Position numbers and translations under genes: made by a program. A DNA stretch of 24,650 nt from an uncultured Treponema sp. (GTDB lineage Bacteria; Spirochaetota; Spirochaetia; Treponematales; Treponemataceae). Below the pieces are notes generated by a model. It was given only the letters and a program-made list of their open reading frames with translations. It did not search any database and had not been told where the DNA came from. The stretch lies in assembly GCA_937892225.1 (NCBI GenBank), contig CALAUH010000301.1:1-24650 (forward strand), in the 5' to 3' direction. Positions 1 through 7,405 of the stretch are shown piece after piece (position 1 is the stretch's first letter; each line of letters opens with the position of its first letter).

Positions 1-934
1 ATAAGCCTTGACACGGTTGGAGTAGGGCAGATTCACCACTCGTTTCCAGTTTTTATCCGCCATGTCATTGCTTTCCACAGAGTAATCACTGTGACCGCTG
101 ACGGTCATGTAGTAAACATTAAAGGGCTGCCTGTCCAGATAAAGCTCAATGGTACCCTCAAGCATCTCCTTATCACTCTGGGGCCAGCTTTTGCTTACAT
201 ACTTTTCCATACCATTTCCATAGCCCATAAAGCCCTCAGAATAACCTAAATTGATATGGGTCTTATGCCTGTCATAGAAGGTATAGCTGTTATTATGGAA
301 GGCGTAGCCTGTATAGCCCAGTCGGTTTAGCTGATTGCCCATGGTAAAGTAATTACAGAAGGAAGCGGTATCCTTCATGGAGCTGCCTCCTGTCATGGGA
401 AGGAGACCAAAGATATTTTCATACTCGCCGCCGGTGGTACCTGCAGATGCAGGTACATAGTAGTCAGTAAACTGAATGCCCTTGTTGGCCAGACGATATA
501 AGGTTGGTGTAAGCGCCTCATCGATCAGATCCCCTGAGAAGGCTTCCGCTGTAAAAAAGATCAGGTTCTTACCTTTAAATAAGCCTGTATATTCATTTTG
601 ATTACCTGGCTTCTGTGCTGCCACATAGGCATCGATGGAGGCATAGGGTTCCTCATCCGTCTCAGATAAGGCCTTAAAATCAATGTCCAGGACATTCATT
701 TTGACCTCATCTTCCCAGCTTGCCGCTTGCAGGTTTTCAAAACCACCTGCACCTTTTTTATTATACTTCAGATCCAGACGCATACCGGTCAGAAGACCAT
801 AGGCACTGACAGCACTGCCATAGTTATATTCTGCCTGATAAGAGTCAGCATAAGTATCGTTCAGATAGATCAGACCTCTGGCTGACCAAAAGACAAGGAG
901 CGAGGCTAAAAATAAAATGCCGCTCTTTTTTAAG
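1..934 (-). CDS. Lipoteichoic acid synthase-like phosphoglycerol transferase, fragment open at both ends
   Basis: One frame stays open on the minus strand from about 934 down to base 1 and continues off the window, so neither terminus is present. It begins in a hydrophobic stretch (GILFLASLLVFW) that looks like the last membrane helix of an LtaS-type protein. The extracellular sulfatase-fold domain follows. Recognisable active-site elements are the metal-site Glu in FFTAEAF (about 544-546), the nucleophile region AGTTGGEY (Thr codons 433-438), TFYDR with its substrate-binding Arg, and the His of VSGHSDY (about 91-93). In Firmicutes this family polymerises glycerol phosphate from phosphatidylglycerol onto the lipoteichoic acid chain. 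GC is about 45-52% in lines counted, against about 27-38% further along. Spirochaetes are not known to make lipoteichoic acid. The fragment has no start and simply interrupts ffh. I infer foreign DNA joined by assembly. The family call is firm; the exact subfamily is not. Confidence 0.85.
921..934. other. Chimeric joint between foreign DNA and the spirochaete chromosome
   Basis: Reading the minus strand, Ffh homology runs through KLKKE and the LtaS-like frame can be followed back to NLKKSG. Both use the same short A-rich stretch (CTTAAAAAAGAG) at about 921-934. On one side the sequence is AT-rich treponemal coding DNA; on the other it is roughly half GC Firmicute-like coding DNA. There is no insertion sequence end, target duplication, integrase or attachment site here. 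A short shared A-run is typical of false joins in metagenome assembly, and that is the favoured explanation. Confidence 0.75.
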
Positions 935-1306
935 TTTAAATGCTAATTTATGTGCGGCAGTTGTTTTACCGGCACCCTGAAGACCAAGCATTAAAATTAC
1001 AGACTGTGTATCTGGTCCTTTAAGATGAAGATCCTGTTTTGAATCTCCAAGCATACTGACCATTTTATCATTAATAATTTTTACAAACTGCTGGCCTGGA
1101 TTAACAGATTTTAATACCTTTTCTCCCTTTGCTTCTTCTATTGTTGAATTAACAAAGCGACGAACTACTCTTAAGTTTACATCGGCTTCCAATAAAGCCA
1201 TTTTAATCTGCTCAACTGTTTCCTCGATGTTCTTTTCTGTGATTGTAGATTTACCACTAAGAGTTTTAATTATGTTACTAAAAGTACCTGTTAATTTTTC
1301 AAGCAT
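921..1306 (-). CDS. ffh: Signal recognition particle GTPase Ffh, N-terminal fragment cut at a chimeric joint
   Basis: The first ~128 residues are a good match to Ffh/SRP54: the helical N domain (LTGTFSNIIKTLSGKSTITE onward, with EADVNLRVVRRF), then the G1 P-loop GLQGAGKTT and KLAFKLKKE. The frame then changes abruptly to RHFIFSLAPCLL and stops at 845-847. That tail is the LtaS-like DNA read out of frame. The rest of the GTPase domain and the methionine-rich M domain that binds 4.5S RNA and signal sequences are absent. Ffh delivers nascent membrane proteins to the Sec translocon and is normally essential, so a real truncation is unlikely. The start at 1306 is supported by GAGGA a few bases upstream. 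It is the last gene of the run ndk-gpsA-ffh, 23 bp after the gpsA stop. Confidence 0.9.
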
Positions 1307-1329
1307 TTTTATTCCTCAATTTTAATTTT

Positions 1330-2418
1330 CTAACACAAACGTTTTTTTCTTCTGATATAACTGCTCTTTCCCTGTTCTGTAAGAATATCAAGAAAATCTT
1401 TTGCAGTTATTTCTTTATTCAAGATTCTATATAATCCTTCGCAGATAAAAAGTTTAATTCCCTTTTCTTCTGCAATCTGATGAACATATTTACAGGCAAT
1501 TGCACCTTCTGGTAAATAACCGATTTTTCCAACATTTGCAATAATATCATCAATATCTGTAAATTTAGAAAGCAAGTCAGTTTTGATTATATCCTGACCA
1601 AAACGTCTGTTTCTTCCATATTTACTCTTACAGGTAACGTCTAAATCACCTACACCAGAAATTGATGCAAATGTTTCTGCATGAGTTGCACCCATTGCAA
1701 AACCAAGAGTCATTATTTCATTAAGGCCTGCAGCCATTAAAAGACTTTCTGTATTATCACCAAATTTATCTGAAGTTTCTGCAATTGCATCCAAAGCACC
1801 ATATACAACTGCAACAACATTTTTTGCAGCGGCACAAATTTGAACACCGATAATATCAAAACTTGAATAAGGCATTAATCCAGGAACACGCATTAATTCA
1901 CGAACTTTAATAGAATTTTTAGGATTAACAGAAGCAGCTACAAGACCAGTTAATTTTCCCATAGCAACTTCTTCTGCGTGACTAGGACCTGCTACATAAA
2001 CTGTTTTATTTTTGTAACAAGCAGGTAAAGCTTCTTCCATAGTTTCCAAAACTAACTTTGGACCATTTTCAGAAGGAACAAATCCTTTTGTTAAAGACAA
2101 TACTATTGTTGAACCGTCTGCAATATTAGGTACATCAACAATTTTTGCAATAGTGCTTTTTAAGAACAATGATGGAGATGCAATTACAAGATAATCTTTT
2201 CCTGTTGCAACTTCGACAATATCTTTTGAACAAGTCATAGATTCTTCGAGTTTATATCCAGGAAGAAATTTTTTATTTTCGTGTTCTTTGTTAATTGATT
2301 CTACAACTTCATCTTCCAAAGCCCATAATTGAACTTTATGATTTCCGCGTGCAAGTGCCTGCGCAAAACCTGTTCCCCAGGCTCCAGCTCCGATAACACC
2401 TACTGATTTAGATTCCAT
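1330..2418 (-). CDS. gpsA: Glycerol-3-phosphate dehydrogenase [NAD(P)+]
   Basis: This cytosolic enzyme reduces dihydroxyacetone phosphate to sn-glycerol 3-phosphate, the backbone precursor of phospholipids. The 362-residue product begins with a Rossmann dinucleotide motif (VIGAGAWGTGFAQALA, about residues 8-23). It also has AGPSHAEEVAMG, the catalytic-lysine segment AAKNVVAVVYGALDAI, and the C-terminal signature SGVGDLDVTCKSKYGRNRR. The length is slightly above the usual 330-340. AAAGG a few bases upstream of the ATG at 2418 supports the start. It lies 28 bp after ndk and 23 bp before ffh, so it is probably transcribed from the ndk promoter. Family assignment is secure. Confidence 0.95.
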   Translation of the reverse strand: MESKSVGVIGAGAWGTGFAQALARGNHKVQLWALEDEVVESINKEHENKKFLPGYKLEESMTCSKDIVEVATGKDYLVIASPSLFLKSTIAKIVDVPNIADGSTIVLSLTKGFVPSENGPKLVLETMEEALPACYKNKTVYVAGPSHAEEVAMGKLTGLVAASVNPKNSIKVRELMRVPGLMPYSSFDIIGVQICAAAKNVVAVVYGALDAIAETSDKFGDNTESLLMAAGLNEIMTLGFAMGATHAETFASISGVGDLDVTCKSKYGRNRRFGQDIIKTDLLSKFTDIDDIIANVGKIGYLPEGAIACKYVHQIAEEKGIKLFICEGLYRILNKEITAKDFLDILTEQGKSSYIRRKKRLC

Positions 2419-2446
2419 TTCTTTACCTTTATGTGATTAAATTCTA

Positions 2447-2890
2447 TTAGTACCAGCCAGATTCACAATCATTCCAGTCAAAAATTTCTTCTTCTTTAAA
2501 CCAAAGATTGATTTCTCTTGCTGCACTTTCATCACTATCCGATGCGTGAATAATATTTCTCTGTGTATGTGTACAATAATCTCCACGGATTGTTCCAGGA
2601 GCAGCCTCTTCAGGTTTTGTTGCACCACACATCTTTCTAACTAAAGTTACACAATCATCTGCCTGTAATACCATAGCAACAACAGGACCAGAAGTGATAT
2701 ATGAAATTAAACCATCATAAAATGGTTTACCTTTGTGCTCAGCATAGTGAGCAGCTGCAAGTTCCTCAGAAACATGCATCATTTTCATACCAACTAATTT
2801 TAAACCTTTTTTTTCAAGGCGTTCAATTACTTCGCCTACCAGGCGGCGGTTTACAACACCTGGTTTTAACATTGCAAAACATCTACTCAT
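2447..2890 (-). CDS. ndk: Nucleoside diphosphate kinase
   Basis: The enzyme moves the terminal phosphate of ATP onto other (d)NDPs through a phosphohistidine, balancing NTP and dNTP pools in the cytosol. The 147-residue product is of normal family length. It has MLKPGVV near the N-terminus (usually KPD; here KPG), PGTIRGDYC, and the active-site segment NIIHASDS with the phosphorylated His at about residue 115. There is no Shine-Dalgarno sequence in the eight bases before the ATG. A strong promoter-like -10 box sits directly there instead (separate entry). It heads the apparent run ndk-gpsA-ffh, 42 bp downstream of ispH. Confidence 0.96.
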   Translation of the reverse strand: MSRCFAMLKPGVVNRRLVGEVIERLEKKGLKLVGMKMMHVSEELAAAHYAEHKGKPFYDGLISYITSGPVVAMVLQADDCVTLVRKMCGATKPEEAAPGTIRGDYCTHTQRNIIHASDSDESAAREINLWFKEEEIFDWNDCESGWY

Positions 2891-2898
2891 AATGGGTT

Positions 2899-2928
2899 AT
2901 TATAGCATAATAATTTTATTTAATTCAA
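2899..2928 (-). promoter_or_regulatory. Sigma-70-type promoter abutting the ndk start codon
   Basis: On the minus strand a -35 TTGAAT (2923-2928) is followed by exactly 18 bp and a perfect -10 TATAAT (2899-2904). Only AACCCATT separates the -10 from the ndk ATG. Normal spacing puts the transcription start near 2892, so the mRNA would be leaderless or have a two-base leader. The boxes and spacing are seen directly; their use is inferred. Confidence 0.55.
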
Positions 2929-2932
2929 TCAG

Positions 2933-3787
2933 TTATGATTTAGAAAGTTTTTCTATAACTTCCTGAATAATATCATCAGGAGTCGAAGCACCGGCTGTTA
3001 TACCGACAGAATTCAAATTATAAAAATATTCTGGAATATCCAAATAGCTTTGAATATACGCTGCATTTTTACAATTTTCCTGAGCTGTAACAAAAAGACG
3101 TTTTGTATTTGCAGAAGATTTCCCACCAATAACAAGAACTCCTTCTACTTTTGTACACAACTGTTTAAGTGCATTCTGTCTTTCTTCCGTAGCAGGGCAT
3201 ATTGTATTCATAACTGCAAAATTTTTAAAACGTGATTTAAATATAGTCTGAATCTTTTCAAATTCATTCGGGCTGTACGTTGTCTGACTTAATAAAATTA
3301 CATTGATTTTATCATCATTTTTTAATTCAAATTTCTCGGCTTCTAAACTGTCTTGAATTAAACTGAAATTCTTTCCGGCATAACCGGCAATTCCAATTAC
3401 TTCACCATGATTTTTATCACCAGTTAAAATTACAAAATCATTTTGATTAGTATAACGTTCTACCATTTTCTGACTGGCTTTTACTCTGGGACAAGTTGCA
3501 TCTATAATGTTACATTTTTTTTCTTCAAGCTGATTTATAATTAAAGGAGAAACTCCATGTGCTCTGATTATTACTGTAGAGTTTTCAGGAATAAGATTTA
3601 TTTGATTTTCCTGTATGATTTGTAAACCTTTATTTTCTAAAACCTGCAGTGTATTTTCATTATGAATAAGTGGACCGAGTGAATATACTTTATTGTCTTG
3701 ATTCTGATTTAAGGCTTTTTCTGCAAGTTCGACTGCACGACGAACACCAAAACAAAATCCTAATACATCTGCTTTTAAAATCTGCAT
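2933..3787 (-). CDS. ispH: 4-hydroxy-3-methylbut-2-enyl diphosphate reductase (IspH/LytB)
   Basis: This is the last enzyme of the MEP isoprenoid pathway; it turns HMBPP into IPP and DMAPP using a [4Fe-4S] cluster. All three cluster cysteines are visible: C12 in GFCFGVRRAV, C99 in DATCPRV and C197 in NTICPATEERQ. The substrate-binding histidines are in LIHN, RAHGVSP and KNHGEVIG, with the catalytic Glu following in HGEV. The conserved SQTTYS and SSANTKRL are also present. At 284 residues it is full length without the RpsA fusion seen in some bacteria. The ATG at 3787 has no ribosome binding site but lies 5 nt after a TATAAT box. A terminator separates it from the secF operon upstream. Confidence 0.96.
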   Translation of the reverse strand: MQILKADVLGFCFGVRRAVELAEKALNQNQDNKVYSLGPLIHNENTLQVLENKGLQIIQENQINLIPENSTVIIRAHGVSPLIINQLEEKKCNIIDATCPRVKASQKMVERYTNQNDFVILTGDKNHGEVIGIAGYAGKNFSLIQDSLEAEKFELKNDDKINVILLSQTTYSPNEFEKIQTIFKSRFKNFAVMNTICPATEERQNALKQLCTKVEGVLVIGGKSSANTKRLFVTAQENCKNAAYIQSYLDIPEYFYNLNSVGITAGASTPDDIIQEVIEKLSKS

Positions 3788-3792
3788 AAGTG

Positions 3793-3822
3793 ATTATAAA
3801 ACTTTTATAAATTTAAATTCAA
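3793..3822 (-). promoter_or_regulatory. Sigma-70-type promoter abutting the ispH start codon
   Basis: A minus-strand -35 TTGAAT (3817-3822), an 18-bp spacer and -10 TATAAT (3793-3798) end just 5 nt before the ispH ATG. The boxes and spacing are the same as at ndk. A normal -10 to start distance would put +1 on or within the start codon, so the message should be leaderless. The family start motif (MQILKAD then GFCFGV) makes a later start codon unlikely. The promoter sits just past the secF terminator, as expected for an independent unit. Confidence 0.5.
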
Positions 3823-3835
3823 TAGTATTTAAAAC

Positions 3836-3863
3836 AAAAAACCCGCCACAAAAAAGTGACGGG
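3836..3863 (-). terminator. Rho-independent terminator of the yajC-secD-secF operon
   Basis: On the minus strand CCCGTCAC pairs with GTGGCGGG (8 bp including one G-T wobble; arms 3856-3863 and 3842-3849) around a six-T loop. A run of six T (3836-3841) follows. It lies 23 bp after the secF stop codon. The T-run is on the minus-strand side, matching the operon's direction. It is the clearest intrinsic terminator in the window. Confidence 0.85.
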
Positions 3864-3886
3864 ATATATTTTAAGAACGAGTTATT

Positions 3887-5089
3887 CTATTCTTTTAATG
3901 AATGATGTACACCAAATTCTGGTTTCCAACCTTTACGACAAGCAGAAATAAATGCACTTGAAATAAAGATAGAAGAATACATACCACAAACCAAACCAAC
4001 AATCATTGCAAGAGAGAAGTCTTTAATACTTCCTGTTGTAAATACGAACAATGCAATAACTGCAAGTAAAGTTGTAACAGTTGTTAAAACAGAACGTGTG
4101 AATGTATCTGTCAAAGACTGATTTAAAATCTGTGTAAATGATTTAACATCTGGCATCATCTTCATGTTGTAACGAATGCGGTCAAGAATAACTACAGTAG
4201 CGTTGATTGAGTAACCAACGATTGTAAGAATAGCTGCCAATACGATTGATGAGAATTCCATCTGAGTCCAGATAATGAATGTTAACATTATCAAAGAGTC
4301 ATGAATCAACGCAATAATTGAACCAAGAGCAAAGTCCCAGTGGAAACGAATTGCAGCATAAAGCCAGATTAACAATACAGTTACAACAAATACGATAATA
4401 GATTTTATTGTATTTGATTTTGACATACCTGAACCGATAAAGTCTGTTTTTACAATTGCAACTTTTTCAGCACCAAATTTATTGTTTAATTTCTGATTGA
4501 TTTCTGAAATTACATTAGCCTGTGTTGAATTTTCTGAAACACCAATACGAATCTGGTAACTTGCATCAGCTCCTTCACCAAGCTGTTTTACATCAGCACC
4601 TTCCAATAAAGAAATTGCATCACGAACATCGTCTGTTGTAATTGCAGAAGTTCCAGCTGGATAAATGTAGAAAGGAACATTTGTAATCTGATTTGTAACT
4701 GCAGAGTTTAAGAACAATTTTGTTGTTGCAAATGAACCATCATTTACTTTAACTTCTACACCATCAATCTTTCTTAATTCAGCAGCTAAAGCATTAACAT
4801 CCTGAATCTGAAGGAAATTATATGTACGTGTTTCGTTTTCAGCACCAATACCACTGATTACAACATCCATCTGACCTGCAGATAAATCTACTGTAATGTT
4901 AGCAGAACCATTATAAACAACTTCTGCTACTGGAGGAGCAATACGAACTTCTTCAATAAGACCTGGTTTAAAATCAATACCAAAGTTAATTCCTTTTACA
5001 AAGAAACCAACAATACCAAAAATAATAATTGCACTACTTAAAATTGTTGCAGGAATAAAACCTTTACTAAATTTTATTGTCTTTCTCAT
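3887..5089 (-). CDS. secF: Protein translocase subunit SecF (proton-relay Asp replaced by Ala)
   Basis: SecF pairs with SecD in the inner membrane to pull exported proteins across, powered by the ion gradient. The 400-residue product has an N-terminal helix, the FGIDF motif (here FGIDFKPG rather than FGIDFTGG), an exported domain of roughly 190 residues, and a cluster of about five helices (from about 220). E. coli SecF has about 323 residues, so the exported domain is enlarged. In the helix motif GYSINATVVILDRIR, residue 297 is Ala (codon at 4199-4201). Most SecF proteins have Asp here (NDT; E. coli D213). The partner Arg is kept (R332 in TFTRSVLTT). The start overlaps the secD stop by 4 bp (ATGA), so translation is probably coupled. 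Family assignment is secure. Confidence 0.95.
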   Translation of the reverse strand: MRKTIKFSKGFIPATILSSAIIIFGIVGFFVKGINFGIDFKPGLIEEVRIAPPVAEVVYNGSANITVDLSAGQMDVVISGIGAENETRTYNFLQIQDVNALAAELRKIDGVEVKVNDGSFATTKLFLNSAVTNQITNVPFYIYPAGTSAITTDDVRDAISLLEGADVKQLGEGADASYQIRIGVSENSTQANVISEINQKLNNKFGAEKVAIVKTDFIGSGMSKSNTIKSIIVFVVTVLLIWLYAAIRFHWDFALGSIIALIHDSLIMLTFIIWTQMEFSSIVLAAILTIVGYSINATVVILDRIRYNMKMMPDVKSFTQILNQSLTDTFTRSVLTTVTTLLAVIALFVFTTGSIKDFSLAMIVGLVCGMYSSIFISSAFISACRKGWKPEFGVHHSLKE

Positions 5090-6834
5090 TGTTTAATCCC
5101 CCAACCAATACTTATTTTTTTAACATGTAATACATCTGTCTGGAAGTCGAAAATTAATCTTGAAACAAATAATGCTGTAAATACTGAAGATCCAACACCA
5201 ATTGCTAAAGAAACTGCGAATCCCTGTACAGCACCTGAACCAAGTAATGAAAGGAATATAGCAGCAATAAATGTTGTAATGTTAGAGTCTAAGATTGCCC
5301 ATAAAGCATTATCGAAACCTAAAGAAATTGCAGCTGCACGACTCTTACCAGCTCTTAATTCTTCTTTAATACGTTCAAATACCAATACGTTAGCATCTAC
5401 TGCCATACCGATTGTAAGAATCATACCGGCAACAGAAGAAAGTGTAAGTGTGTAATTGAAAGCAGAAAGGAATGAGAACATAATGTATAAGTTTAATACC
5501 TGAGCTAAAACAGCATTAATACCAGCACCTTTATAGAAAATAAGCATGAATACTAAAATTGCTGCAAGACCAAGTAAAATAGCCCATTTACCTTGATTAA
5601 TTGCCTGTTCACCTAAAGAAGCACCAATTACCTGCTGACTTTCTACTTCAAGAGGAACATTTAACCAAGAAGTTGAAAGAACTTTCTGAATATTTCTTGC
5701 TTCTTCTTCACTGAATGCACCACGAAGCTGAACACTACCAGTATTGATAGCATCATCAATCTGAGCATTAGATTTAACTTTATTATCACTTATGATTGCA
5801 AGATAATCTTTTACGTGAGCACCTGTAAATTCACCAAAAATTGTAGTACCTTCTGCATCAAGTTTGAAATTAACAGTTGGCATACCAGTATACTGATCCT
5901 GGCTTACTTCAGCAGCCTGAATGTGTTTACCATCAAGTGCGATTTCTTTTTTTACAACGAGCCAGTCATAACGTTCATCAAGACCGTATGAATCTTTTGT
6001 ATACATTCCGAAAACTTCACAATCTTCTGGAATAATAGATGGATCTACTAATTCACCAGCAGCATTGAAAGTTGATGCTGGATGCTGTGCATAATATGTT
6101 TTGAAATCACTTGTTGCCTGCATATCTGCTAAACGGAAGTTCAACATACCTTTACCCATAATCAATGAGTTAATAGCATCTGCCTGTGCAGCACCTGGAA
6201 TTTCAATATAGATTCTATCTTCACCCTGCTGTCTGATTGTTGGTGAAGTAAGACCGAAACGGTCAATTCTGCTTGTAAGATTTTCAAGTACATTAGCCAT
6301 TGCTTCTTTTTTGAAACCATCAACTTCTGATGATGCAAGACTATCACCCTGAGCTTTTACAGCTTCATCAAGATTAGCACGAACGATTACGTTCATACCA
6401 CCAGATAAATCAAGACCAAGTTTTACTGACTGTTCATAATGATCTTTTGCTTTAAGAATTTCATTACGATATTTAGTCTGAATATCATCCATGAAATCAA
6501 GTTCGCTGTTATAAGCATTAAGTACAGCTCCTACTGTCATTTCAGCAGGTGCTTTTTCACCATACTTCTTGTACTTTGCAGCAGCTTTTTTTTCAATCCA
6601 GGCATACTTTTCATCAAGTTTGCTGTCTGGGTTATTTTTTGCTAATTCTTTAATTGCGATTACATCTTTAGAAGCTTGAGCTTGTGCATAATCTTTAATT
6701 TTTTCTGTAGAACCTAAAGCAAGTGTCTGTACTTCTTTAGGAGTTCTTCCATACCAGCAGATAGATGGCCAGAGGAACAAGAAACAAATTGCAAGAAATG
6801 CAAGAAGTATCACAAAACGCACACGTTTGTTCAT
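5086..6834 (-). CDS. secD: Protein translocase subunit SecD
   Basis: SecD is the large half of the SecDF membrane chaperone that helps SecYEG complete export. The 582-residue product starts with a membrane helix (RFVILLAFLAICFLFLW), then a short Lys/Ala-rich exported segment. KLGLDLSGGMNVIVRAN follows (about residues 138-154), then the exported P1 domain containing IDRFGLTSPTIRQQGEDRI, and the C-terminal helix bundle from about 410. The proton-relay Asp is present in GMAVDANVLVFERI (D480). GGAG lies upstream of the ATG at 6834. The gene follows yajC by 23 bp and overlaps secF by 4 bp. Confidence 0.97.
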   Translation of the reverse strand: MNKRVRFVILLAFLAICFLFLWPSICWYGRTPKEVQTLALGSTEKIKDYAQAQASKDVIAIKELAKNNPDSKLDEKYAWIEKKAAAKYKKYGEKAPAEMTVGAVLNAYNSELDFMDDIQTKYRNEILKAKDHYEQSVKLGLDLSGGMNVIVRANLDEAVKAQGDSLASSEVDGFKKEAMANVLENLTSRIDRFGLTSPTIRQQGEDRIYIEIPGAAQADAINSLIMGKGMLNFRLADMQATSDFKTYYAQHPASTFNAAGELVDPSIIPEDCEVFGMYTKDSYGLDERYDWLVVKKEIALDGKHIQAAEVSQDQYTGMPTVNFKLDAEGTTIFGEFTGAHVKDYLAIISDNKVKSNAQIDDAINTGSVQLRGAFSEEEARNIQKVLSTSWLNVPLEVESQQVIGASLGEQAINQGKWAILLGLAAILVFMLIFYKGAGINAVLAQVLNLYIMFSFLSAFNYTLTLSSVAGMILTIGMAVDANVLVFERIKEELRAGKSRAAAISLGFDNALWAILDSNITTFIAAIFLSLLGSGAVQGFAVSLAIGVGSSVFTALFVSRLIFDFQTDVLHVKKISIGWGIKQ

Positions 6835-6857
6835 TTTTAAACTCCAACTAATTTTTT

Positions 6858-7286
6858 TTATTCATTGATTTCTGCTTTTTCAGCATCATCTTCTTTTTTT
6901 GCTTTCTTTGATTTTTTAGCTTCTTTTGCTTCAACAGCTTTTTTAGCTTCTGCAGCAATTTCTTCTTCACTCTTTTCTACTGTTGCAATTGCTGTTTTGT
7001 TGAATTCAATTTTTGCATTATCATCAACTTTTACAACAACAGTTTTGTCTTTTACAGAAGAAACAACACCGTGAATGCCGCCAATAGTAATAACTTTATC
7101 ACCTTTCTTTAATGCATCAATCATTTTTTGTGTTTCTTTCTGTTTCTTATTCTGAGGGCGAATAAGGAAGAAATAGAAAACTACAAATAATAATAAAAGT
7201 GGTAAAAAAGTAATTAAACCGCCACCACCTAAACCAGCCTGTGTACCATCTGGGGCTGCAGCCTGTAATAATGGGATAAATGACAT
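6858..7286 (-). CDS. yajC: Sec translocase accessory protein YajC
   Basis: YajC is a small single-pass inner-membrane protein that associates with SecDF and SecYEG. The 142-residue product has a short Gly-rich N-terminus, one helix (FLPLLLLFVVFYFFLIRPQ, about 28-46), and the family signature RPQNKKQKETQKMIDALKKG with GDKVITIGGIHGVVSSV. The last ~40 residues are an Ala/Glu/Lys low-complexity tail beyond the usual domain, making it longer than E. coli YajC (110). AGGA lies a few bases before the ATG. It is the first gene of yajC-secD-secF. Confidence 0.95.
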   Translation of the reverse strand: MSFIPLLQAAAPDGTQAGLGGGGLITFLPLLLLFVVFYFFLIRPQNKKQKETQKMIDALKKGDKVITIGGIHGVVSSVKDKTVVVKVDDNAKIEFNKTAIATVEKSEEEIAAEAKKAVEAKEAKKSKKAKKEDDAEKAEINE

Positions 7287-7405
7287 ATTATTCCGTCCTA
7301 TATATAATTATTTTTTTTGATACTAATATCAATTTTACAAGTATATCTTTATTAATGTCTTGTGTCTACATTCTTATCTAAGATATTATTTTTTTTTATA
7401 AAAAA
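7287..7405 (-). promoter_or_regulatory. Leader region of yajC-secD-secF with a possible promoter and dyad
   Basis: This 119-bp AT-rich gap separates the TPR gene stop from the yajC start. On the minus strand TTGATA (7327-7332), 17 bp and AATTAT (7304-7309) form a plausible but imperfect promoter. Its -35 box is one arm of the dyad TTGATA-CTAA-TATCAA (7317-7332). The predicted start point would fall inside the AGGA ribosome site, which weakens the assignment. No GC-rich terminator hairpin for the upstream TPR gene is visible. Confidence 0.25.

Noticed and set aside
845..1306. A complete 153-residue GTPase-like protein
   Set aside because: The last ~24 residues are LtaS-like DNA read out of frame after the joint, so this is an Ffh fragment, not a short protein or an evolved pseudogene.
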